A stretch of 6,075 nucleotides of DNA from an uncultured Clostridia bacterium. Its GTDB lineage: Bacteria > Bacillota > Clostridia > Christensenellales > Borkfalkiaceae. Below, in pieces: positions 1 through 4,814 of this stretch. The DNA lies in contig CAMWHW010000066.1 of the NCBI GenBank assembly GCA_947174175.1, positions 1 to 6,075 on the forward strand, given 5' to 3'. Below the pieces are notes generated by a model. It made no database searches. It was given only the letters and a program-made list of their open reading frames with translations, and was not told the DNA's origin. The stretch's first letter is position 1, and each line of letters opens with the position of its first letter. The position numbers were made by a program, and so were the translations under genes.

Positions 1-139
1 GGTCGATATACACGGGCAGAACGCTTTTGCCTCCCTTTTTCAAAACGTTGCACGCCATAGTGCCCGTGATTACGGAAACTTCGTTTTCGCTTGAAACGCC
101 GCCGAAAACCACGGCTACGTCGTAACTTTTTTCAGTCAT
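1..139 (-). CDS. ddl: D-alanine--D-alanine ligase, N-terminal fragment (cut by window edge)
   Basis: Only the first 46 codons are present; the rest lies beyond the left edge. Ddl is a cytoplasmic ATP-grasp enzyme that joins two D-alanines, giving the dipeptide that MurF adds to UDP-MurNAc-tripeptide. The visible part reads as a first beta strand (YDVAVVFGG, residues 6-14) followed by the family signature GGVSSENEVS (13-22). Glu18 aligns with the catalytic Glu15 of E. coli DdlB (GGTSAEREVS); Asn19 replaces the usual His or Arg of the signature. The start is ATG at 139, with GAGGTGA seven bases upstream. The gene follows murF on the same strand, which fits its substrate role, but a terminator hairpin separates the two, so it may have its own promoter. 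The identification rests on a short stretch, but the signature and neighbour agree. The ATP-grasp domain cannot be inspected here. Confidence 0.88.
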   Translation of the reverse strand, partial: MTEKSYDVAVVFGGVSSENEVSVITGTMACNVLKKGGKSVLPVYID

Positions 140-146
140 ATAATTA

Positions 147-153
147 TCACCTC
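147..153 (-). promoter_or_regulatory. Shine-Dalgarno site of ddl
   Basis: GAGGTGA on the minus strand, seven bases before the ATG at 139. It fixes the ddl start and lies just after the T-run of the terminator hairpin. Confidence 0.8.
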
Positions 154-160
154 GGAAAAA

Positions 161-193
161 TAAAAAAACACCAAAGCCTTTAAGCTTTGGTGT
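161..193 (-). terminator. Intrinsic terminator after murF, inside the ddl leader
   Basis: On the minus strand the arm ACACCAAAGC (193-184) pairs perfectly with GCTTTGGTGT (177-168) around a six-base loop. It is followed at once by TTTTTTTA (168-161), a good intrinsic terminator tract. The plus strand has no T-run after the stem, so it acts only on minus-strand transcripts. It begins 27 bases after the murF stop codon and ends just before the ddl ribosome binding site, so it should mark the end of the tsaE-murF operon. Any read-through would carry ddl. Confidence 0.85.
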
Positions 194-199
194 AAGTGC

Positions 200-205
200 A
201 TTATA
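200..205 (-). promoter_or_regulatory. Possible -10 box of a ddl promoter
   Basis: A perfect TATAAT lies on the minus strand at 205-200, between the murF stop and the terminator hairpin. A start about seven bases on would fall near 193, the first base of the hairpin, giving ddl a leader of roughly 54 bases with a 5'-terminal stem-loop. No good -35 hexamer sits 16-18 bases upstream (the best there is TACAAC or CTACAA), and there is no TGn extension, so this is tentative. Confidence 0.35.
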
Positions 206-219
206 CTCGAATAATTTTA

Positions 220-1824
220 TCAGTTGTAGATCTCGGGCAAGTCGTTCAAAAACAAAACGGTATCGCCCTTTTGAATTATATCCTTTATTACGTCCTGCGC
301 CGCCGCAAGCGAAGCAACCTGCGTAAGCTTTTCCTGTTCGCCGCCCGCGTCCAGATAACCCTGCTTAACCGCACCGACCAGCGTTTCGCCGACGAGTATG
401 ACGTGGTCCAGTCCGACCAGCTCTCCGCCCAGCGCCATATTTTCGCTCTCTTCCAGAATACCCAGTTCGACCAGTCCGGGAGTAACGACAATCTTTTTGC
501 CGCCGAACGAGCGCAGAACTTCGACCGCAGCCTTTGCGCCGACAACGTTGGAATTATAGCCGTCGTCCAGAATATTAACGCCGTTGCTTTCGATAAGCTG
601 CAATCTGTGCTCGACAAATTCAAGCTCCGAAATAGCCTCCGCAATATCGTCCGCGGCAACGCCCAGAGCGTAAGCAGCCTGCGCGCACAGCCCTATATTG
701 TTTGCGCAGTGCGCACCCAGAAGCTTGGTTTTTACACGGCGCTTATCTTTGCCGAGAGTGAGCGTAAACTCCGTGCCCGTGCAGTCTGCAACGACTTCGG
801 AAACGCAATCGCACGCGGCTTTATCCCCATCGATATCCTTGAACATTTCGAAACAGTCCGCCGCAATAAAGCAGGTCTTTTTACTGCCCGAAATAATTTC
901 GCCCTTGGTCTTTACGACGTTTTCAATGGTCTTAAAGCTTTCCAGGTGCTGGGGGCAAATGCCAGTAATCAGCGAGTAGTCGGGACTGCACAGTCTGCAC
1001 AGCTCGGCAATATCCCCTTGTCTGCGCGCGCCCATTTCGGCGATAAAAATATCGTAGTCGGCAAGGTTTGCGCCGTTTACCGTCCTAGCAATGCCGAGCG
1101 GCGTGTTGAACGACGACGGGGTGGACAGCACTCTGTACTTTTTGGACAGCAGCGCAAGTAACACGTTTTTGGCGCTCGTCTTGCCGAAACTGCCCGTAAT
1201 GCCCACGACGGTTATTTCCGCCGCCGCAAGCTTTGCCCTCGCCTTCTTTACGTAGGAATTATTTATGGGCGCTTCCCATATCAGCGTGATAAAGTTTGCA
1301 AGACAGATTATGGGAAGTATTGCAAGCGGGAACACGGCAAGCGCGCAGTATTTAAGAGTTGCGAACAGTCTTGCGCCCCACGCGTATTCCGCAAAGTTTA
1401 AAAGCGTGACGGCAAGATAGACGAGTATTGCGTACACAAGCCACAGCGTTACGAACAGTCTTTTGAATCGAGGCGTAAGCGTTGCGTTGCCCTTTATTGT
1501 GCGGCGCGCCTCGGCAAACAGATATAGCACGAAGAAAATGAGATACGCCGCAAGCCCGATGACCGCCGACCAGTGCGCGCCCGCGAACCCGAAGCACAGC
1601 GATATGACCGCGCAGGCAAGCACGGTTGCAAGCGCAAGCAGGCAAAAGCGCGCCTGCGTTAAATTGCTTTTGCGGCGCGACCAGCTTAAAAGCTTTGCGC
1701 CCTTATAGCCGAAGCCCTGCAAAATGCCGAGCGGCTTGAAGCTTATTACGCTTAAAAAGCACGCAAAGACGAGCGCAATTAAAACGCACTCCAAAGTTGT
1801 CTGCCAATCTATAAATATCCACAT
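220..1824 (-). CDS. murF: Membrane-anchored MurF-type Mur ligase
   Basis: ATP-dependent Mur ligase, most likely adding D-Ala-D-Ala to UDP-MurNAc-tripeptide in peptidoglycan synthesis; 534 residues. The central ATPase domain has the P-loop GITGSFGKTS (208-217), SFNTPLGIARTV (238-249), EMGARRQGDIAEL (263-275), and PQHLESF followed by VVKTKGEI; K305 or K307 there is the expected carbamylated lysine. GAHCANN follows at 370-376. The C-terminal domain has EHRLQ (405-409) and DDGYNSN (420-426), as in MurF. The usual N-terminal UDP-binding domain is missing. In its place residues 1-190 hold about five hydrophobic segments (roughly 11-29, 60-80, 84-103, 124-144, 160-184). I chose ATG 1824 because the upstream in-frame GTG at 1833 lies inside the Shine-Dalgarno AAAGGTG. 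It is the last gene before the terminator, with ddl next. A lipid-linked substrate, as for MurT, is an alternative. Confidence 0.87.
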   Translation of the reverse strand: MWIFIDWQTTLECVLIALVFACFLSVISFKPLGILQGFGYKGAKLLSWSRRKSNLTQARFCLLALATVLACAVISLCFGFAGAHWSAVIGLAAYLIFFVLYLFAEARRTIKGNATLTPRFKRLFVTLWLVYAILVYLAVTLLNFAEYAWGARLFATLKYCALAVFPLAILPIICLANFITLIWEAPINNSYVKKARAKLAAAEITVVGITGSFGKTSAKNVLLALLSKKYRVLSTPSSFNTPLGIARTVNGANLADYDIFIAEMGARRQGDIAELCRLCSPDYSLITGICPQHLESFKTIENVVKTKGEIISGSKKTCFIAADCFEMFKDIDGDKAACDCVSEVVADCTGTEFTLTLGKDKRRVKTKLLGAHCANNIGLCAQAAYALGVAADDIAEAISELEFVEHRLQLIESNGVNILDDGYNSNVVGAKAAVEVLRSFGGKKIVVTPGLVELGILEESENMALGGELVGLDHVILVGETLVGAVKQGYLDAGGEQEKLTQVASLAAAQDVIKDIIQKGDTVLFLNDLPEIYN

Positions 1825-1830
1825 AATAAG

Positions 1831-1837
1831 CACCTTT
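1831..1837 (-). promoter_or_regulatory. Shine-Dalgarno site that decides the murF start
   Basis: AAAGGTG (1837-1831), six bases before ATG 1824. It overlaps the stop codon of the hydrolase gene (1836-1838), which suggests translational coupling. The GTG at 1833-1831 is part of this site and is therefore unlikely to be the start codon. Confidence 0.75.
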
Positions 1838-2570
1838 AATCTTGCGAACGCCCGCTTAAAAAGTCAAGCATCAGACGGTTGAACCCGACGTGATTTTCGC
1901 TGAAACAAAAATGACCGCCGTCTATAATTTCAAGCCTGCTGCCCTTAATGAGCGAATTGAAAATTGCGCCCTCCTCGTCGGGCGGAGTAACCTTATCGTC
2001 TGCGCCGTAAATGAGAAGGGTTTTATTTATAACGCTTTGCGCGCACCCGCGCAAATCCTCGTTGACTATTTTTTTATAGCTCTCCTTCATAAGCGGCGAA
2101 AGAGAGCGGTATTCCTCGCTCCCGAAGTGCTTTTCGGCGTAGCGCGGAAACAGCTTTTTTATGCGCCTGTAACGCTTTACACGGCGTATATACGCGTCCG
2201 AACGCGGTTTTACCAGCCCCGCGCCGCCCGTAATGATAAGTTTATCCGCATACGAGGGGTCGGACGAAAGCAGCTTTAACGCCACCCTTGCACCGAACGA
2301 ATGAGCGATTATATCCGCCCCTTTAATATCCGCCGCGGCGATAAAGTGTTTAAGCCATTCGGCGTAATCGCCCACCGACCACGCTTGCTTTATGGGCGCG
2401 CTTGCTCCGAACGCGGGCATGTCGGGCGCAACGGCAAGCCTGCCGTTTTTCGCCAGTTCTTCAATCTGATAATAAAAACTCTGTCTGTTGGAAAGGTAGC
2501 CGTGCAGCAACAGCACGGGCTTGCCCTTACCCGCTTTGGTAACGCTTACGTACGCGCCGTCAAGTAAAAT
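1836..2570 (-). CDS. Alpha/beta hydrolase, apparent ATT start
   Basis: Soluble alpha/beta-fold hydrolase of 244 residues if started at ATT 2570; substrate unknown. Visible landmarks are the oxyanion strand-turn VLLLHGY (19-25), the nucleophile elbow AHSFGAR with Ser91, the acid strand LLIYGADDKVTPP with Asp192 the likely catalytic acid, and His220 in DGGHF, so the triad is complete. A basic helical cap lies around 121-142 (KPRSDAYIRRVKRYRRIKK). The first usual start, GTG 2516, falls at the Val of VLLLHGY and would remove the first strands (LLDGAYVSVTKAGKGKP), and an in-frame TAA at 2579-2577 blocks any longer form. AAAGGGG stands nine bases before the ATT. It lies 21 bases after rimI and 11 before murF, so it belongs to the operon. 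A lipase, esterase or acyltransferase role is possible; nothing here decides. Confidence 0.8.
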   Translation of the reverse strand: MLLDGAYVSVTKAGKGKPVLLLHGYLSNRQSFYYQIEELAKNGRLAVAPDMPAFGASAPIKQAWSVGDYAEWLKHFIAAADIKGADIIAHSFGARVALKLLSSDPSYADKLIITGGAGLVKPRSDAYIRRVKRYRRIKKLFPRYAEKHFGSEEYRSLSPLMKESYKKIVNEDLRGCAQSVINKTLLIYGADDKVTPPDEEGAIFNSLIKGSRLEIIDGGHFCFSENHVGFNRLMLDFLSGRSQD

Positions 2571-2579
2571 GGGACTTTA

Positions 2580-2586
2580 CCCCTTT
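2580..2586 (-). promoter_or_regulatory. Shine-Dalgarno site pointing to the ATT start
   Basis: AAAGGGG on the minus strand (2586-2580), in the 21-base gap between the rimI stop and ATT 2570, with a nine-base spacer. No ATG, GTG or TTG follows in the hydrolase frame until GTG 2516, 54 bases past the ATT. The site therefore supports initiation at the ATT. Confidence 0.55.
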
Positions 2587-2591
2587 ATAGA

Positions 2592-3035
2592 TTACTCGCG
2601 ACCGATTACCTTCTGCATCACCAGGCAGTCCTCTCCGTCCGAATAGTACCTGGTCCGCGCGTAAACGCCTACGAACCCGCACGAGAGATACAGCCGCATT
2701 GCAACCGAGTTGGATACGCGGACTTCAAGAAAAATTTTCTCCGCGCCCCTCTCCTTTGCGTCGGCTATAAGCCCGTTTATAATCGCCTTGCCCACGCCGC
2801 TGTTTCTGTACTCCTCGGCAACCAGAACGTTTTCAAGGTCGCAGCTCTCGCACGCGGTGCAGGTGCAGCCGTAGCCTATCACCTCGCCGTCCTCCTCCGC
2901 AACCAGCATACAGTACGCGGGGTTTTCGAACGCGGAAGCAATGGTGCCGTAGCTCCAACTCTCGCCCTTGAAACATTCCTTTTCCAGTTCGGAAACGCTC
3001 AATATATCTTCGTACTTACACTTGCGTACCGTCAT
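2592..3035 (-). CDS. rimI: Ribosomal-protein-S18-alanine N-acetyltransferase (RimI-type GNAT)
   Basis: GNAT acetyltransferase of 147 residues, the usual RimI length; RimI transfers acetyl from acetyl-CoA to the N-terminal alanine of ribosomal protein S18. The acetyl-CoA loop is seen in VLVAEEYRNSGVGKAII (70-86), with RNSGVG as the Q/RxxGxG motif. LEVRVSN (103-109) supplies Glu104, and Tyr116 lies in MRLYLSCGF; these align with Glu103 and Tyr115, the proposed base and acid of Salmonella RimI. The tail RTRYYSDGEDCLVMQK is also RimI-like. ATG 3035 overlaps the tsaB stop in an ATGA, so translation is probably coupled, and no strong ribosome site precedes it. A longer reading from 3119 would run into tsaB and is rejected. 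The neighbours tsaE and tsaB support RimI over another GNAT. Strand four carries an odd C-x-C-x2-C-x2-C (57-65). Confidence 0.9.
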   Translation of the reverse strand: MTVRKCKYEDILSVSELEKECFKGESWSYGTIASAFENPAYCMLVAEEDGEVIGYGCTCTACESCDLENVLVAEEYRNSGVGKAIINGLIADAKERGAEKIFLEVRVSNSVAMRLYLSCGFVGVYARTRYYSDGEDCLVMQKVIGRE

Positions 3036-3652
3036 ACCAAACCAAGGCGCGCCGCGCGCTCCTCCTCCGCCTGAGGCTTTTTGACGTACAGCGCTGTAAT
3101 GTCGCAGTCGTCCGCACACACCGCTTCAACGGCGGTGCAAAGACAGTCCTTAGCCTCCAATTTCGTATACTTGGGCAGGGGCAGCTCCTCGAAGCCGTAT
3201 ACGGGGCGCCCCTTTTCGATAAGCTTTTCGCGGGGCATAAAGCAGGGTTGCAGGTTGCAGACGCCGTGCGCGTTGTAACCGCAGACGTAGTAATTTCCGT
3301 GAGCCGCGTCAACGGCAACCAGATAATCGCAATCGCTGTTGACATTATATGAGATAAGCTCGAACGCGGTTACACCCACCGCCCGCTTGCCGAGCGCGGT
3401 CGCATACCCCTTTATGCACGATACGCCTATCCTTATGCCCGTAAACGAACCGGGGCCCGTAACCGCGGCAAAAAAATCACACTCCGCGGGGGTAAGACCT
3501 GCCTTATCCAACGCCTTGTCGATTTCGTCCATAAGCACTACCGAGTGGTTCATCGCGCAGTCGGCAAGGTGGCTGACCACCCTGTTTTCGCCCTTGCACG
3601 CAACCACCGTGAGATAGCGCGAGGACGTGTCCACCGCCAGATAGTTACTCAC
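3032..3652 (-). CDS. tsaB: tRNA threonylcarbamoyladenosine biosynthesis protein TsaB
   Basis: TsaB is a catalytically inactive ASKHA-fold paralogue of TsaD; it binds TsaD, and with TsaE they transfer threonylcarbamoyl from its AMP ester to A37 of ANN-decoding tRNAs. It has 206 residues, somewhat shorter than the roughly 230 of E. coli and B. subtilis. The diagnostic parts are LAVDTSS (5-11), MNHSVVLM (34-41), AVTGPGSFTGIRIGVSCIKG (63-82) and the C-terminal LYVKKPQAEE (188-197). I chose GTG 3652, preceded by AGGGAGA with a six-base spacer; TTG 3658 stands directly after that site and is too close. The start overlaps the tsaE stop by eight bases and the stop overlaps the rimI start, so the three genes are probably translated together. 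Twelve cysteines in 206 residues is high. tsaD is not in this cluster. Confidence 0.94.
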   Translation of the reverse strand: MSNYLAVDTSSRYLTVVACKGENRVVSHLADCAMNHSVVLMDEIDKALDKAGLTPAECDFFAAVTGPGSFTGIRIGVSCIKGYATALGKRAVGVTAFELISYNVNSDCDYLVAVDAAHGNYYVCGYNAHGVCNLQPCFMPREKLIEKGRPVYGFEELPLPKYTKLEAKDCLCTAVEAVCADDCDITALYVKKPQAEEERAARLGLV

Positions 3653-4049
3653 AGACAATCTCCCTGTTGGAAGGGCTTATCTTTCTGATAGTCACCTTTT
3701 TGCAGTTTTCGGGAAGCACGTCCGCAATGTTTTCCGACCACTCGATAACGCACACGCCCGTGCCCTGGAAATAGTCCGTAAGCCCCAGCCTCTCCGCTTC
3801 CGCGCCGTTTTTAAGGCGGTAGCAATCGTAGTGGTAAAGCTTTCCGTCGTAGTCGTTCATATAGGCGTAGGTGGGACTTAAAATTTCGTCCTTGATTCCC
3901 AGCCCCTGCGCAATACCTTTGCAGAACGTGGTCTTGCCCGCGCCCAGTCCGCCTTCCAGCAGAACGACGTCGCCGCCGCTGAGCGTAGCCGCATATTTCT
4001 TTGCAAACTCAATGGTAGCCTGCTCGCTACCCGTTAAATAAATAGCCAT
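3645..4049 (-). CDS. tsaE: tRNA threonylcarbamoyladenosine biosynthesis ATPase TsaE
   Basis: TsaE is the P-loop ATPase that works with TsaB and TsaD to make t6A37 in tRNA. The protein has 134 residues, close to the usual 150. Visible motifs are the Walker A GGLGAGKTT (33-41), SPTYAYMNDY (58-67), HYDCYRL (73-79), which is the HxDxYRL of the family, and VIEWSENIADVLPE (101-114). ATG 4049 is the only reasonable start: an in-frame TAA lies four codons upstream and the next methionine (Met64) is past the Walker A. No Shine-Dalgarno site precedes the ATG. Instead a consensus -10 ends nine bases upstream, so the predicted transcript starts at or next to the ATG (leaderless). The start codon also lies in one arm of a 13-bp inverted repeat. 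It is the first gene of the tsaE-tsaB-rimI-hydrolase-murF operon. Confidence 0.94.
   Translation of the reverse strand: MAIYLTGSEQATIEFAKKYAATLSGGDVVLLEGGLGAGKTTFCKGIAQGLGIKDEILSPTYAYMNDYDGKLYHYDCYRLKNGAEAERLGLTDYFQGTGVCVIEWSENIADVLPENCKKVTIRKISPSNREIVCE
3659..3665 (-). promoter_or_regulatory. Shine-Dalgarno site that decides the tsaB start
   Basis: AGGGAGA on the minus strand within the last codons of tsaE. It is six bases from GTG 3652 and directly adjacent to TTG 3658, so it favours the GTG. Confidence 0.65.
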
Positions 4050-4077
4050 ACGGGTACATTATACACCCGTACGGCTA
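4043..4077 (-). terminator. 13-bp inverted repeat overlapping the tsaE start; possible terminator or operator
   Basis: Minus-strand arms TAGCCGTACGGGT (4077-4065) and ACCCGTATGGCTA (4055-4043) are complementary at 12 of 13 positions around a nine-base loop (4064-4056). The one mismatch becomes a G-U pair in minus-strand RNA, so that RNA could form a continuous 13-bp stem; in plus-strand RNA it would be A-C. TTTATTTAAC follows, a modest U-tract, which lets the stem serve as a terminator for the accessory gene at 4115. The loop holds the -10 box and one arm contains the tsaE ATG (4049). As DNA it could equally be a symmetrical operator centred on the -10. Confidence 0.6.
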
Positions 4078-4087
4078 AGTTTGGCAA
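4058..4087 (-). promoter_or_regulatory. Promoter of the tsaE-murF operon
   Basis: The -35 is TTGCCA (4087-4082, five of six consensus), the spacer 18 bases, and the -10 a perfect TATAAT (4063-4058). The region just upstream (about 4108-4090) is almost pure A/T, like an UP element. The expected start is near 4051-4049, on or next to the tsaE ATG. It is the best match to a housekeeping sigma promoter that I found in the window. Confidence 0.72.
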
Positions 4088-4114
4088 TAGATTTTTATAT
4101 TTAATTGTCCACCT

Positions 4115-4753
4115 TTATTCAGCCCAGAGCGCCATATCTATAAATTTCATAGGCGAATACTTAACCAAAGTTTTTCCTTCATATTCTGCCTGCACTGCCT
4201 GTATATCTACCTTATAGTCACATGCAAAGTTTAATATACTATACAGCCCTTTTTCTGAACAAACCCCAGTGTACTTCAACGCGCGTAAGTTTTTAACTAT
4301 GTAAGTATCGTATGCGTGAATACACCCAAGCGTAGCAAGCATAATTTTACATATTACAGTGTGCTTATGTTTATAATCTGTCCCTGCAAATATAGCGTCA
4401 TCTAATTCTTTTTTTAACTTTAATACTGATTGTACATATTTATCTTTATTAAAGTCAGCGGCAAAAATATCTATATCGATTAACCAAGAATATTCATCTT
4501 TGCACACGACCTCAACAGCTTTATAAAGATATTTATAATCTTTTTTCATTAAAATACCTGTACGGCAAACCATACCCCAGCTGGCAAGAAACGTGTAAAG
4601 ATTTAACGCAAGATCGTCAATTATTTTCTCGTTAAGCCTGTTTCTGTTTTCCAAAAATAATTTATGACAGTAATCATACGAACGATATCTTGAATGTTCG
4701 TCCCTTAAATAACCGTCCATAAATTTTTTTACGTTTGCTTTAAAATTCAACAT
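4115..4753 (-). CDS. Uncharacterised 212-residue protein
   Basis: I do not recognise a named family. The protein looks soluble, without signal peptide or membrane segment, and is rich in Lys, Tyr and Asp. Notable blocks are LALNLYTFLASWGMVCRTGILMKK (48-71, shown in part: LASWGM at 56-61), KIMLATLGCIHAYDTYIV (136-153) and the end YSPMKFIDMALW (199-210). I loosely recall unannotated proteins with similar SWGM, LGC-PAYD and PMKLIDM blocks in accessory regions, but cannot verify this. Start ATG 4753 has GAGGTG seven bases upstream, a strong site. It is AT-rich (16 of 60 G+C at 4381-4440 by hand count), unlike the genes to its left. It follows the surface-repeat gene by 61 bases with no terminator between, so the two are probably co-transcribed, and the hairpin at 4043-4077 would end that transcript. 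Confidence 0.75.
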   Translation of the reverse strand: MLNFKANVKKFMDGYLRDEHSRYRSYDYCHKLFLENRNRLNEKIIDDLALNLYTFLASWGMVCRTGILMKKDYKYLYKAVEVVCKDEYSWLIDIDIFAADFNKDKYVQSVLKLKKELDDAIFAGTDYKHKHTVICKIMLATLGCIHAYDTYIVKNLRALKYTGVCSEKGLYSILNFACDYKVDIQAVQAEYEGKTLVKYSPMKFIDMALWAE

Positions 4754-4760
4754 ACATTTT

Positions 4761-4767
4761 CACCTCT
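4761..4767 (-). promoter_or_regulatory. Shine-Dalgarno site of the 212-residue gene
   Basis: AGAGGTG on the minus strand (4767-4761), seven bases before ATG 4753. It sits at the end of a 61-base A-rich gap after the surface protein. I see no convincing promoter or terminator in that gap. Confidence 0.75.
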
Positions 4768-4814
4768 TTTGTTTTTTACTTTTTTGTTTTGCCGGTTTTT
4801 GATTTGAGATTCTT

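Noticed and set aside
196..1161. Plus-strand reading frame of 321 codons opposite murF
   Set aside because: It is antisense to conserved Mur ligase motifs, has no family resemblance, and begins within the murF terminator/ddl leader region without a ribosome site.
1825..1833. GTG 1833 as the murF start
   Set aside because: The GTG is part of the AAAGGTG ribosome site for ATG 1824.
2301..2567. Plus-strand frames opposite the hydrolase (also 1890-2279)
   Set aside because: They mirror a gene with a complete catalytic triad, and neither shows a recognisable domain.
3036..3119. 28-residue N-terminal extension of rimI
   Set aside because: It lies inside the tsaB coding end and is low-complexity (SGGGGARGAP). 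ATG 3035, overlapping the tsaB stop, gives the normal RimI length.
3653..3658. TTG 3658 as the tsaB start
   Set aside because: It directly abuts AGGGAGA, leaving no spacer; GTG 3652 has a six-base spacer and the conserved strand begins right after it.
4043..4077. Hairpin as a bidirectional terminator or a riboswitch
   Set aside because: On the plus strand the stem has an A-C mismatch and no U-tract, and there is no plus-strand gene to end. It is too small, and too close to the promoter, to be a ligand-binding leader.
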